From: Thermus filiformis
Lineage (GTDB): Bacteria; Deinococcota; Deinococci; Deinococcales; Thermaceae
NCBI RefSeq assembly: GCF_000771745.2
Contig: NZ_JPSL02000036.1
Location: 124,001 to 188,000, forward strand
DNA: 64,000 nucleotides
Direction of reading: 5' to 3'
Notes under the pieces: generated by a model
What the model was told of the DNA's origin: nothing
The model's database searches: none
What the model saw: only the letters and a program-made list of their open reading frames with translations
Shown: in pieces, positions 1 through 8,382 of the stretch
Layout: each line of letters opens with the position of its first letter
How positions within the stretch are numbered: position 1 is the first letter of the stretch
Translations under genes and position numbers: made by a program

Positions 1-101
1 TCCATAGGCCCCTCCTCCAGGGCCTGGATCCGGTCCGAGAAGACGAGGCGGCCCTCGAGGAGGCCCCTTGCGGTGAGGATTCTGCCCTCCAGCGTCTTCA
101 T
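1..101 (-). CDS. nagA: N-acetylglucosamine-6-phosphate deacetylase, N-terminal fragment
   Basis: Only the first 33 codons lie in the window; the gene runs off the left edge. The product starts MKTLEGRILTARGLLEGRL, then a strand-turn segment of the kind that opens the beta-sandwich of amidohydrolases. NagA would deacetylate GlcNAc-6-phosphate to glucosamine-6-phosphate in the cytoplasm. The start ATG overlaps the anmK stop (ATGA), so the two are translationally coupled. The name is inferred mainly from the neighbours (anmK, murQ, nagZ), because no metal-binding motif falls inside the fragment. Another amidohydrolase is possible. Confidence 0.6.
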   Translation of the reverse strand, partial: MKTLEGRILTARGLLEGRLVFSDRIQALEEGPM

Positions 102-1141
102 GCAGGTTCCACCACCTTTCCCGCCCGCACGTCCCTTCCCCCCGTGGCCCGGCCCAGGACGTTCACCTCCCCCAGGATGTAGAGGTAGCCCAGAAGGGCG
201 AAGGCCAAGGCCTCCCGCACCTTGGGGTTCGGCATCGTTTCCAAGGGAAGGTGCGCCCTCAGGAGGTCCACCAGGACCCGGTTCCTGGCACCCCCTCCCG
301 CCAAAAGGACCCGGTCCACCGGGCCCACGAAGCGGCGGTAGGCCAGGAGGACGCTTCTCGCGGTAAAGGCCAAGAGGCTTCGGAGGAGGCGGGCGGGCTC
401 TTCGGGGAGGGGGTGGAGGTTTTCCAGCCGCCAGACCTCCCGGCCCGTGGTCTTAGGGGGCGGGGCCTGGAGGTAGGGGTGGGCGAGCCAGGCCTCCAGG
501 GCCTCGGGGTCCTCCTCCCCCTCTTCCGCCAGGACCATCCCCTCCTCCAGGGAGAGGCCCAGCCGCTCCAGGGCCTCGTCAAAGAGGCAGACCCCCGGCC
601 CGGTGTCAAAGGCCAGCAGGGTGGTGGGGTCCCGGCCCCGGAAGCAGGTGAGGTTGGAGATCCCCCCCAGGTTGTGGACGCAGAGGCGCACCCCCTCTTC
701 CCCGTAGAGGAGGAGGTCGGGGTAAGCCACCAGGGGCGCCCCCTGTCCGCCCGCCGCCAGGTCCACCTCCCGGAAGCCGAAGACCACCGGCACCCCAAGC
801 CCCAGGGCCAGATGGCTGGGCTCCCCCAGCTGGAAGGTGGCCAGGGGGGGCTCGTGCCAGACGGTCTGGCCCGAGAGGACGAGGAGCTCCGCCTGGTTCC
901 GGAAGGGGAGGGCGGCCTCCAGGTAGAACCGGCCCAGGTCGTGGTGGAGAAGGGCCAAGGCCCGGGTATCCCCGCCCCGCATGGCCTCCAGCACCCTGCG
1001 CCTAAGGCCCTCGGGGTAGGGGACCTCCCGGTGGGCCAGGACCCGGTGGGTGGGGCCCTCTGGGGGGCGGCCTGAGAACTCCGCCAGGACCAGGTCCACC
1101 CCGTCCGCACTGGTTCCCGACATCAGCCCAAGCACCCTCAT
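98..1141 (-). CDS. anmK: Anhydro-N-acetylmuramic acid kinase
   Basis: The 347-aa product opens with MRVLGLMSGTSADGVD, the AnmK phosphate-binding signature at residues 1-16. It also has an NLGGISNLT segment and an FDTGPG motif, and further on an LLAGGGARN loop, as in the ASKHA sugar-kinase fold. AnmK hydrolyses the 1,6-anhydro bond of anhMurNAc and phosphorylates it to MurNAc-6-phosphate, the substrate of MurQ. The length is close to the usual 360-380 aa. The start is fixed by the ATGA overlap with the GntR gene upstream; the stop overlaps the nagA start. A longer reading in the same frame through the regulator is a frame shadow. Confidence 0.93.
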   Translation of the reverse strand: MRVLGLMSGTSADGVDLVLAEFSGRPPEGPTHRVLAHREVPYPEGLRRRVLEAMRGGDTRALALLHHDLGRFYLEAALPFRNQAELLVLSGQTVWHEPPLATFQLGEPSHLALGLGVPVVFGFREVDLAAGGQGAPLVAYPDLLLYGEEGVRLCVHNLGGISNLTCFRGRDPTTLLAFDTGPGVCLFDEALERLGLSLEEGMVLAEEGEEDPEALEAWLAHPYLQAPPPKTTGREVWRLENLHPLPEEPARLLRSLLAFTARSVLLAYRRFVGPVDRVLLAGGGARNRVLVDLLRAHLPLETMPNPKVREALAFALLGYLYILGEVNVLGRATGGRDVRAGKVVEPA

Positions 1142-1824
1142 GCGAGCTCCAGCAAAAGCTCGTACCGGTCCGCCCGGTACAGGCTTCGGACGAACTCCAC
1201 CGGCCTGCCGTCCGCCAGGTAGCTCACCCGCTCCAGGTAGAGGAGGGGGGCCCCCGGCTCCACCCCCAGGACCCGGGCCTCCTCCCGGGCGGCCACCGCC
1301 CGCAGGCGCTGCAGGGCCCGGACCGGCCGCAGCCCCCGGGCCTCCAGGGCCTGGTAAAGGGAGGCCTCCGGGGGGGCCTCGAGGGCCCAGGAGGGCAGGA
1401 CGGCCCGCTCCAGGGCCATGGGCTCCCCGTCCGCAAGTCGAAGCCTTTCCAGCCGCCACACCCCTTCCCCGGGGGAGAGGCCCAGGGCCAGGGCCTCCTC
1501 GGGGGAGGCGGGGAGGAGCTGGGCCTTTAGGGGGCGGGTTGCGGGCTCGAGGCCCAAAGCCCGCATCTCCTCGCTGAAACCCAGAAGCCGGGCCCGGAAG
1601 GTGGCCCGGCGGGCCACGTAGGTGCCGCTCCCCCGCCGCTTCCTTATAAGCCCCTCCTCTTCCAACAGGGCCAGGGCCCGCCGCACGCTGTCCCGGGAGA
1701 CCCCGAAGGCCTCCGCCAAGCCCCGCTCCGGGGGAAGGGCGGGGCCGTAGAGGCCCTGGCGGATCCCCGCGCGCAGGCGCTCCGCCAGCTCCAGGTAAAG
1801 GGGGCCTTTCGCCGAGCGCCCCAT
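1138..1824 (-). CDS. GntR/HutC-family transcriptional regulator
   Basis: The 228-aa product has an N-terminal winged helix (about residues 8-75, with ALPPERGLAEAFGVSRDSVRRALALL as the helix-turn-helix region) and a C-terminal UTRA ligand-binding domain (about 80-228). The start at 1824 is preferred over an in-frame ATG at 1836: a -10 hexamer TATGCT lies at 1837-1832 on this strand, which places transcription initiation at about the ATG at 1824, a leaderless mRNA. The gene is first in the anmK-nagA operon and divergent from the serine hydrolase-murQ-nagZ-importer operon. Regulators of this type often sense phosphorylated amino sugars. The likely effector here, MurNAc-6P or GlcNAc-6P, is an inference. 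Confidence 0.9.
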   Translation of the reverse strand: MGRSAKGPLYLELAERLRAGIRQGLYGPALPPERGLAEAFGVSRDSVRRALALLEEEGLIRKRRGSGTYVARRATFRARLLGFSEEMRALGLEPATRPLKAQLLPASPEEALALGLSPGEGVWRLERLRLADGEPMALERAVLPSWALEAPPEASLYQALEARGLRPVRALQRLRAVAAREEARVLGVEPGAPLLYLERVSYLADGRPVEFVRSLYRADRYELLLELA

Positions 1825-1841
1825 CCCCCAAAGCATACCAC

Positions 1842-1871
1842 TTGCCTACCGGTAGCCTACCGGTGTAGACT
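1842..1871. promoter_or_regulatory. Divergent promoters with tandem GntR-type operator
   Basis: The 54-bp gap between the divergent operons holds two copies of GCCTACCGGT, at 1844-1853 and 1855-1864, exactly 11 bp apart. The first sits in a perfect palindrome, CTACCGGTAG (1846-1855). The second is followed by GTAG, forming an imperfect one (1857-1868). On the plus strand TTGCCT (1842-1847) and TAGACT (1866-1871), 18 bp apart, make a promoter whose transcript would begin at or near the ATG at 1879. The operators lie in its spacer and also just upstream of the minus-strand -10, so one protein could control both arms. Confidence 0.7.
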
Positions 1872-1878
1872 CAGGGCC

Positions 1879-2856
1879 ATGCGGGTGGAGCGGGTCCTGG
1901 AGGAGGCCGTCCGGCGGGGCGTGGTCCCTGGCCTCGCCTTCGGGGTGGTCTTCGCCGACGGCCGCCGCCACACCCTGCACCTGGGCCAGGCCCAGCTCGA
2001 GCCCGAGCCCGTCCCCCTGGAGGAGGGGTTCTACTTTGACCTGGCGAGCCTCACCAAGCCCCTCTTCACCCTGAAGGAGGTCCTGAGGGCGGTGGAGGAG
2101 GGGCTTTTGGACCTGGACGACCCCCTCTCCCTCCACCTCCCCGAGCTCCTCTGGCTCAAGGACCATCCCCTGAAGGGGGTGAGCCTCCGGGCCCTTTTGG
2201 CCCACACCTCGGGCCTGCCCGCCTGGGAAGCGGTCTACACCTGGGGGGAAGGGGAAAGGCTGAGGGCCCGCCTCCTCCAGCACCCCTGGCCCTTGGGGGA
2301 GCCCGTCTACTCGGACATCGGCTACATGCTCCTGGGCCTCCTCCTGGAGAGGGTCCGGAACAGGCCCCTGGACGCCTTCCCCCTGCCCCCAGGGCTCAGC
2401 TTCCGCCCGCCCCGGGAGCGCGCGGTGGCCACGGAGCGCTGCCCCTGGCGGGGGCGGGTCCTCCGGGGGGAGGTGCACGACGAGAACGCCTTTGCCCTCG
2501 GGGGGGTGGCGGGGCACGCGGGCCTCTTTGGGACCTTAGAGGGGGTTTTGGAGGAGCTTTTCGCCATCCTCCAGGGGCGATGGCTCTCCCGGGCGGCCCT
2601 GGAGGAGATGCTCCGCCCCCACGGGGAGCGCCTCCTCTCCTGGGAGCGGAAGCGGCCCGGCTGGCAGGGGGGGAGCCTGGCCTCGGAGCGGGCCTTCGGC
2701 CACACCGGCTTCACCGGCGTGGGGGTTTGGGTGGACCCGGAGCGGGGCTACGCCTGGGCCCTCCTCACCAACGCCGTCCACCCCACCCGGCACCGCCCGC
2801 CCATCGCTCCCCTGCGCCGGGCGGTGGGGAACCTCCTGGCTTCGGAGGCGGCATGA
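1879..2856 (+). CDS. Serine hydrolase of the beta-lactamase / penicillin-binding-protein fold
   Basis: The 325-aa product has the class C beta-lactamase/esterase motifs in order: SLTK (S57-K60, nucleophile and general base), YSD (144-146, replacing the usual YSN/YAN) and HTG (275-277, replacing KTG). No signal peptide is visible, so a cytoplasmic site is likely. It lies in a peptidoglycan-recycling operon and ends in an ATGA overlap with murQ. A role on muropeptides or another amide/ester of recycled wall fragments is plausible, but the substrate cannot be read from the sequence. The mRNA appears leaderless: the -10 TAGACT ends 7 nt before the ATG. Confidence 0.88.
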   Translation: MRVERVLEEAVRRGVVPGLAFGVVFADGRRHTLHLGQAQLEPEPVPLEEGFYFDLASLTKPLFTLKEVLRAVEEGLLDLDDPLSLHLPELLWLKDHPLKGVSLRALLAHTSGLPAWEAVYTWGEGERLRARLLQHPWPLGEPVYSDIGYMLLGLLLERVRNRPLDAFPLPPGLSFRPPRERAVATERCPWRGRVLRGEVHDENAFALGGVAGHAGLFGTLEGVLEELFAILQGRWLSRAALEEMLRPHGERLLSWERKRPGWQGGSLASERAFGHTGFTGVGVWVDPERGYAWALLTNAVHPTRHRPPIAPLRRAVGNLLASEAA

Positions 2857-3712
2857 CGGAGGGCGTTTCCCGGCGCTACCGCGACCTGGACTTTGGCCTT
2901 CGGGGGAGGTCCTGGAGGCCCTTTTGGAGGCCCAGTTCCGGGCCCTCTCCGCCCTGAAGGCGGCCCTTCCTGCCCTGGAGCGGGCGGCCCTCGAGGCGGC
3001 GGACCGGCTCCGAAAAGGGGGCCACCTGGTCTACGGGGGGGCGGGGACGAGCGGCCGGATGGGGGTCCTGGACGGGGTGGAGCTGGAGCCCACCTTCGGC
3101 TTCTCCCGGGTGCGCTTCCTCCTGGCGGGGGGGAAGGAGGCCCTGTGGCGGGCGGTGGAGGGGGCGGAGGACCGCCTCGAGGAGGGCCTGGCCCTGGGCG
3201 GAAGCCTGGGGGAGGAGGACGTGCTTGTGGCCGTGGCCGCAAGCGGCCGCACTCCCTTCACCCTGGGCCTCCTCCGGGGGGCCAAGGCCCGGGGGGCCCT
3301 GACCGTGGCCCTGGCCAACAACCCCGGCACCCCCCTCCTTGAGGAAGCCCACCACCCCGTCCTCCTGGAGACCGGCCCGGAGGTGATCGCCGGTAGCACC
3401 CGCCTGGGGGCGGGTACCGCCCAGAAGGCGGCTTTGAACCTCTTTTCCACCCTGGTGATGGTTCGGCTGGGCCGGGTCTACGGCAACCGCATGGCCCGGA
3501 TGCGGGTGCAGAACGAGAAGCTCCTCCAAAGGGGCGCGGGGATGGTGGAGGAGATGGCCGGGGTGGACCGGGCGCAGGCCCTCGCCCTCCTCCGCTCCTT
3601 CCCCGACCCCGCCGTGGCCGCCCTGGTGGCCCTGGGGGTGCCCTCGGAAAAGGCGGAGGCCCTCCTGGAGGAGAAGGGGGTGAGGGGGGCCTTGGAGGAG
3701 GTCAGGGGGTGA
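2853..3712 (+). CDS. murQ: N-acetylmuramic acid-6-phosphate etherase, with an apparent frameshift near the N-terminus
   Basis: MurQ removes D-lactate from MurNAc-6P to give GlcNAc-6P, linking AnmK to NagA. The SIS-domain signature GGAGTSGRMGVLD is present, followed by VAASGRTPFTLG and GAGTAQKAALN. The natural start is the ATG at 2853 (ATGA overlap), which gives MTEGVSRRYRDLDF, matching the usual N-terminal TE-R-P--DLD pattern. That frame does not continue into the body. A -1 shift at the TTT codon 2892-2894 restores WPSGEVLEALLEAQFR and the rest of the enzyme. The alternative is a TTG start at 2924, which loses about 24 residues. This is either one missing base in the sequence or a real or programmed frameshift. 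Confidence 0.88.
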
Positions 3713-5220
3713 GGGGCTTGGCGCTTCTTTTAGGTCTGGGGGTGGCGGTGGCCCAGGCGGGGGCCTTCATGGTAGTGAGCTTCAGGGGGGAGGAGGTCCC
3801 CGTGGACCTCCTCAAGCGGGTCCGCCCCGCCGGGGTCATCCTCTACCCGGGGAACCTGCGCAAGGACCCGGAGGGGCTGGTGCGCCGCCTGCGGGCTTTG
3901 GACCCTAACCTCCTCCTCCTGGTGGACCAGGAGGGGGGGCCTTTCACCTCCTACCGGGAGGGGGTGGTGCGCTTCCCCTCGGCCATGGCCCTCTCCGCGA
4001 GCGGGGACGAGGGCCTGGTGGAGCGGGTGGGGTGGGCCCTGGGTTGCCAGGTGCGCCGCCTGGGGGCGGACGTGAACCTGGCCCCGGTGCTGGACGTGAA
4101 CGTCAACCCCGACAACCCCATCATCGGCATCCGGTCCTTCGGGGCCGATCCGAAGCGGGTGGCCCGGATGGGCCTGGCCTTCGCCCGGGGCGTGCTCCGC
4201 TCCGGGGCCACCCCGGTGGGCAAGCACTTCCCAGGTCACGGGGACACCGGGGTGGACTCCCACCTGGACCTCCCCCGGGTGGACAAGCCCCTAAAGGCCC
4301 TGGAGGAGGTGGAGCTCTACCCCTTCCGCCGCTTCGTGGAGGCGGGGATGCCCGCCCTCATGACCGCCCACATCCTCTTTCCCGCCCTGGACCCCCAAAA
4401 CCCCGCCACCCTCTCCCCCCGCATCCTGGGCGGCCTCCTGCGCCAAAAGATGGGGTTTAGGGGGGCGGTCCTCACCGACGACATGGCCATGGGGGCGATC
4501 CGCCGCCACTTCGGGGCGGGGGAGGCCGCGGTGCGGGCGGTGGCGGCGGGGGCGGACCTCGTCCTCCTCGAGCCGGGAGAGGAGGCGATCCTGGAGGTCC
4601 ACCGCCGCCTGGGCCAGGCCCTGGGCCGCGAGATCCCCCTGGAAAGGGTCCAGGAGGCCCGGAGCCGGGCGCGGGCCCTCCGGGCCCGGCCGGGGGAGTG
4701 CCCCTTTGGGCCCAAGGAGGAGGAGGCTTTGGCCCTGGAGGCCGCCCGCAAGGGGGTGGTCCACCTCTTCGGCCCCCTGCCCATCCCAGGGGAGGGGACT
4801 TTGGTCCTGGGCCTCCGCCTGGGCGACCGGTACGGGGCGGAGCCCACCCTGGCCGACCTCGCCCCCCGGTACCTCCTGGGAAGCCGGGGGCTGAACCTGG
4901 AGGAGGACCCCTCGAGGGAGGAGGTGGCCCGGGCGGTGGAGGCGGCCCGGGGAGCCGAACGGGTGGTGGTCTCCACCCACCGCTGGCTGGGCGGGCTCAA
5001 GGAGGGGCAGAAGGCCCTCTGGGCCGAGCTCTTCCGCCTGGGCAAGCCCCTGTACTTCGTGGCCCTGGGCAACCCCGACGACCTGCGCTTCCTCCCGGGA
5101 AGGCCCACGGGCTACCTGGCCACACACGGCGCCCGCGCGGTCCAGGTGCGGGCCGCGTTGGAGGCCCTGGCGGGGGCCTACACCCCGCAGGGAGAGTGGG
5201 TATACGGAGGTGAACCATGA
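3709..5220 (+). CDS. nagZ: Beta-N-acetylhexosaminidase, glycoside hydrolase family 3
   Basis: The 503-aa product has the GH3 barrel with VDQEGG (about 72-77), KHFPGHGDTGVDSH (172-185, the NagZ His/Asp general acid-base loop) and TDDMAM with the predicted nucleophile near Asp257. A hydrophobic start ending in AQA (about residues 1-17) suggests a signal peptide, so it probably acts outside the cytoplasm, unlike E. coli NagZ. A second alpha/beta domain (about 330-503) follows the barrel. It would cleave terminal GlcNAc from muropeptides or from GlcNAc-anhMurNAc. The start is GTG in a GTGA overlap with murQ; the stop overlaps the binding-protein gene. Confidence 0.93.
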   Translation: MRGLALLLGLGVAVAQAGAFMVVSFRGEEVPVDLLKRVRPAGVILYPGNLRKDPEGLVRRLRALDPNLLLLVDQEGGPFTSYREGVVRFPSAMALSASGDEGLVERVGWALGCQVRRLGADVNLAPVLDVNVNPDNPIIGIRSFGADPKRVARMGLAFARGVLRSGATPVGKHFPGHGDTGVDSHLDLPRVDKPLKALEEVELYPFRRFVEAGMPALMTAHILFPALDPQNPATLSPRILGGLLRQKMGFRGAVLTDDMAMGAIRRHFGAGEAAVRAVAAGADLVLLEPGEEAILEVHRRLGQALGREIPLERVQEARSRARALRARPGECPFGPKEEEALALEAARKGVVHLFGPLPIPGEGTLVLGLRLGDRYGAEPTLADLAPRYLLGSRGLNLEEDPSREEVARAVEAARGAERVVVSTHRWLGGLKEGQKALWAELFRLGKPLYFVALGNPDDLRFLPGRPTGYLATHGARAVQVRAALEALAGAYTPQGEWVYGGEP

Positions 5221-6488
5221 AAAAAGGAGCGGTTTGGCTTTCGGTGCTCTTGGGCCTGGCCTTCGCCCAGAAGCTGGTCCTGGCCAGCTGGGGAAGCCAG
5301 GAGGAGATCCAGGCCTACCAGCAGGTTCTAAAAGCCTTCCAGGATAAAAACCCCGGGATCCAGGTGGAGTACGTCAACATCCCCTCCAACGAGTACCTGG
5401 CCAAGATCACGGCCATGATCGCCGCCGGGACCCCTCCAGACGTCTTCTTCCTCAACAACATAGACTTCCCGGGGATGGTTTCCCGCGGGGTCCTGCGGCC
5501 TTTGGACCCCTTCATCAAGCGGGACCGCTACCCTATAGGCGACATCTACCCGGGCATCCTCAAGGCCTTCCAGTGGGAGGGGGCGCAGTACGCCCTGCCC
5601 CGGGACGTTTCCAACCTGGTGGTCTTCTACAACCGGAGCCTCCTGCGCAAGGCGGGCCTGCCCGACCCCAAGCCCGACTGGACCTGGGACGACTTCCTCC
5701 GCTACGCCAAGGCCCTCACCGTGGAGAAGGACGGCCGCCGGGTCCAGTGGGGGGTCTCCTTCCAGACCTACTACCTCTTCTGGGAGCCCTGGGTCTGGTC
5801 CGCCGGCGGAAGCTTCTACAGCGCGGACCACAGCCGCTTCCTCCTCAATAGCCCGCAGTCTTTGGAGGGCCTTCAGTTCTACCTGGACCTCCGCTACCGC
5901 CACCACGTGGCCCCCACCCCTGAGGAGGCCCAGGACCGGGGGGCCTTCACTATGTTCCTGAACGGCCAGACGGGGATGATCGTGGACGGGAGGTGGCGGG
6001 TGCCCACCCTGAAGGCTCGGGCCAAGTTTGACTTTGACGTGGTCCCCTTCCCCAGGGGCAAGGCGGGGAGCATCGTGGACATAGACGGCTCCGGCTGGGT
6101 GATGGCCGCTGGGACTAAGAACCCCGAGGCGGCCTGGAAGCTCCTCGCCTTCCTGGCGGGTCCCGAGGCCTCGGCCATCTTCACCCGCACGGGCCTCATC
6201 ATCCCCGCCCGGGGGGTGGACGTGCGGGACGTGGGCCGGAGCCTCCAGTCCCTCAAGGACTTCTTCGTCCCCCCGCCTCCCAAGAACCAGCAGTACTTCC
6301 TTACGGTGAACGCCACCGCCCGGCCCACCGAGACCTTTGAGCGTTGGGGCGAGGCCCTCCAGCTCATCAACAAGGCCCTCGAGCCCGTCTGGATGGGGAA
6401 GGCGGAGCTCAAGCCCGCCCTGGACGGGGTGGCCCCCCAGGTCCAGAAGATCCTGGACGAGGTCCAGGCCCAGCGGAAGAAGCGCTAG
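5217..6488 (+). CDS. Carbohydrate ABC transporter, substrate-binding protein
   Basis: The 423-aa product has a signal peptide (MKKGAVWLSVLLGLAFAQ) and then the family 1 extracellular solute-binding fold: LVLASWGSQEEIQAYQ, AAGTPPDVFFLNNIDF and a C-terminal FLAGPEASAIFTRTG segment. It is coupled to nagZ by ATGA and followed by two permeases. In this operon the natural inference is import of an amino sugar or muropeptide saccharide (GlcNAc, MurNAc or GlcNAc-anhMurNAc). The substrate is not proven by sequence. No lipobox cysteine is seen, so it is a soluble periplasmic protein rather than a lipoprotein. Confidence 0.9.
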   Translation: MKKGAVWLSVLLGLAFAQKLVLASWGSQEEIQAYQQVLKAFQDKNPGIQVEYVNIPSNEYLAKITAMIAAGTPPDVFFLNNIDFPGMVSRGVLRPLDPFIKRDRYPIGDIYPGILKAFQWEGAQYALPRDVSNLVVFYNRSLLRKAGLPDPKPDWTWDDFLRYAKALTVEKDGRRVQWGVSFQTYYLFWEPWVWSAGGSFYSADHSRFLLNSPQSLEGLQFYLDLRYRHHVAPTPEEAQDRGAFTMFLNGQTGMIVDGRWRVPTLKARAKFDFDVVPFPRGKAGSIVDIDGSGWVMAAGTKNPEAAWKLLAFLAGPEASAIFTRTGLIIPARGVDVRDVGRSLQSLKDFFVPPPPKNQQYFLTVNATARPTETFERWGEALQLINKALEPVWMGKAELKPALDGVAPQVQKILDEVQAQRKKR

Positions 6489-6507
6489 CCCTGCCGGGAG
6501 GCCCGCC

Positions 6508-7470
6508 TTGCGCGCCTACTACCGCTTTCCCCTCCTCTTCCTCCTGCCTTCGCTGGCGGGCTTCCTGGCCTTCAACCTGGGGCCCATCCTCCTCAGCCTC
6601 CTCCTCTCCTTCGTCTCCTACGACGGTCTGAGGCCCCTGAGCCTGGAGACCCTCCGGGAGGGCTGGGTGGGCCTGGAGAACTACCGGAGGCTCTGGGAGG
6701 ACCCGGTCTTCCACAAGGCCTTCCGCAACACCCTCTTCTACGTGGGGGTGGCCGTGCCCCTGGAGATCCTCCTGGCCCTCCTCCTGGCCCTGGGCCTGAA
6801 CCGGCCCTGGCCGGGGGTGCGGATCGTGCGCACCCTCTACCTCCTGCCCGCGGTGACCAGCGTGGTGGCGGTGGGCCTTCTTTGGCGGTGGGTCCTCAAC
6901 CCCACCGTGGGCCCGGTGAACCTGGCCCTGCGCGCCGTGGGTGGGTGGTTGGAGGCCCTGTGGCGGGGGGTGGGCCTCGAGGCCCCGGGGTGGGTGGTCT
7001 GGCTCGCCACCCAGGGCCCGGGGTGGCTCTCCGATCCGGCCTGGGCCATGTGGGGCGTGATCCTGGCCTCGGTCTGGGCGGGGGTGGGCCTCCGCATGCT
7101 CATCTTTCTGGCGGGCCTCCAGTCCATCAACCGGGAGTACCTGGAGGCGGCCAGCCTGGACGGGGCCAACGCTTTCCAGCGGTTTTTTTACGTGACCCTG
7201 CCCCTCCTCTCGCCCACCGTTTTTCTGAACGTCCTTCTGGCCATGATCGGGGCCTTCCAGGTCTTTGGCCTGGTCTACACCATGACGGGCGGGGGCCCCT
7301 TGGACAGCACCAACGTCTTGATGCTTTACCTCTACCAGAAGGCCTTCGGCGTCTTCCCCTTTGAGATGGGGTACGCCTCCGCCATCGCCTGGGTCCTCTT
7401 CCTCATCCTCTTCGCCCTCACCTACCTGCAGTGGGTTCTGAGGCGGCGGTGGGTGCTGGAGGAGGCGTGA
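6508..7470 (+). CDS. Carbohydrate ABC transporter permease, MalF/UgpA type
   Basis: The 320-aa product has six predicted membrane segments and the cytoplasmic EAA loop EAASLDGANAFQRFF. The TTG at 6508 is chosen because GGGAGG lies 6 nt upstream and the predicted first helix (FPLLFLLPSLAGFLAF) follows at once. An open frame extends further upstream, but only as a shadow inside the binding-protein gene. It forms the inner-membrane channel with the next permease. No ATPase gene is present in the cluster, so a shared MsmK/UgpC-type ATPase encoded elsewhere is likely. Confidence 0.9.
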   Translation: MRAYYRFPLLFLLPSLAGFLAFNLGPILLSLLLSFVSYDGLRPLSLETLREGWVGLENYRRLWEDPVFHKAFRNTLFYVGVAVPLEILLALLLALGLNRPWPGVRIVRTLYLLPAVTSVVAVGLLWRWVLNPTVGPVNLALRAVGGWLEALWRGVGLEAPGWVVWLATQGPGWLSDPAWAMWGVILASVWAGVGLRMLIFLAGLQSINREYLEAASLDGANAFQRFFYVTLPLLSPTVFLNVLLAMIGAFQVFGLVYTMTGGGPLDSTNVLMLYLYQKAFGVFPFEMGYASAIAWVLFLILFALTYLQWVLRRRWVLEEA

Positions 7471-7549
7471 GGCCGCCCCAGCTTGGCCTGTGCCACCCCG
7501 GTTGGGCCCTGCACGCGCTTCCCAGGAGAAGGAAACGGGAGGAAAGGGT
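7471..7549. repeat. Short intergenic repeat relic supplying a Shine-Dalgarno
   Basis: The 79-bp gap between the two permeases begins with CCCCAGCTTGGCCTGTGCCA, which resembles the hairpin repeat found perfectly at 51654-51681. It ends with GAAGGAAACGGGAGGAAAG, close to the tails of the gaps at 33041 and 53990. The GGGAGG in this tail is the ribosome-binding site of the next gene. It is a degraded copy of the dispersed repeat family, not an obvious terminator. Confidence 0.5.
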
Positions 7550-8377
7550 ATGAGGCTTCTCGGTAAGCTCTGGGACGGCCTGGTCTACCTCCTGCTCTGG
7601 GCGGGGGGGCTGACCATGCTCGTCCCCTTCTTCTGGATGGTGGCCACCAGCCTCAAGGCCCCGGGCTCGGTCTTTGACCTGCCCGTGGAGCTTTGGCCCA
7701 GGGAGCTCCATTTGGAGAACTACCACCGGGTCCTCACCGCCGTGCCCTTCGGCCGCTGGTATCTGAACTCCTTGATCGTGGCCCTGGGCCTCACCTTCCT
7801 CAACCTCACCAGCGGGGCCATGGGGGGCTACGCCTTCGCCCGGTTCCGCTTCCGGGGCCAGGGGGCGCTCTTTCTCCTCTTCCTGGCCACCCTGATGATC
7901 CCCGTCCACGTCCTCATCATCCCCCTCTTCATCCTCATGCGGAACCTGGGCTGGGTGGACACCTACTACGCCCTGATCCTTCCGGGCCTTTTTGACGCCT
8001 TCGCCATCTTTCTGATGCGCCAGCACTTCCTCCAGCTTCCCCGGGAGCTGGAGGAGGCGGCCATCGTGGACGGGGCCACCCCCTGGCAGATCTACTGGAG
8101 GGTGGCCCTGCCCCTGGCCGCCCCCGCCCTCGCCACCTTGGGGACCTTCACCTTTTTGGCGGGGTGGAACAGCTTCCTCTGGCCCCTTATCGTGACCAAC
8201 TCCTTGGAGATGCGGACCCTCACCGTGGGGCTCGCGGTCTTCCAGGGCCAGTTCTCCACCGAGTGGACCGTCCTCATGGCCGGCCTCACCCTGGGGACTT
8301 TGCCCCCCATCCTGGTCTTCCTCCTAGCCCAGAGGTACTTCATCCAGGGCCTGACCCTGGGGAGCCTGAAGGGGTAG
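7550..8377 (+). CDS. Carbohydrate ABC transporter permease, MalG/UgpE type
   Basis: The 275-aa product has six predicted membrane helices and the conserved EAA loop EEAAIVDGATPWQIYWRVALP. The ATG at 7550 follows GGGAGGAAAGGGT and gives MRLLGKLWDGLVYLLLWAGG, a normal N-terminus for this family. An in-frame GTG-initiated extension would start inside the repeat and is rejected. It is the last gene of the recycling/importer operon and ends 5 bp from a convergent gene, with no clear terminator between them. Confidence 0.9.
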   Translation: MRLLGKLWDGLVYLLLWAGGLTMLVPFFWMVATSLKAPGSVFDLPVELWPRELHLENYHRVLTAVPFGRWYLNSLIVALGLTFLNLTSGAMGGYAFARFRFRGQGALFLLFLATLMIPVHVLIIPLFILMRNLGWVDTYYALILPGLFDAFAIFLMRQHFLQLPRELEEAAIVDGATPWQIYWRVALPLAAPALATLGTFTFLAGWNSFLWPLIVTNSLEMRTLTVGLAVFQGQFSTEWTVLMAGLTLGTLPPILVFLLAQRYFIQGLTLGSLKG

Positions 8378-8382
8378 CCGGG

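Noticed and set aside
98-1831. One long gene covering anmK and the regulator region
   Set aside because: The upstream part has no AnmK features and lies in another frame of a clear GntR gene. AnmK starts with MRVLGLMSGTSADG at 1141.
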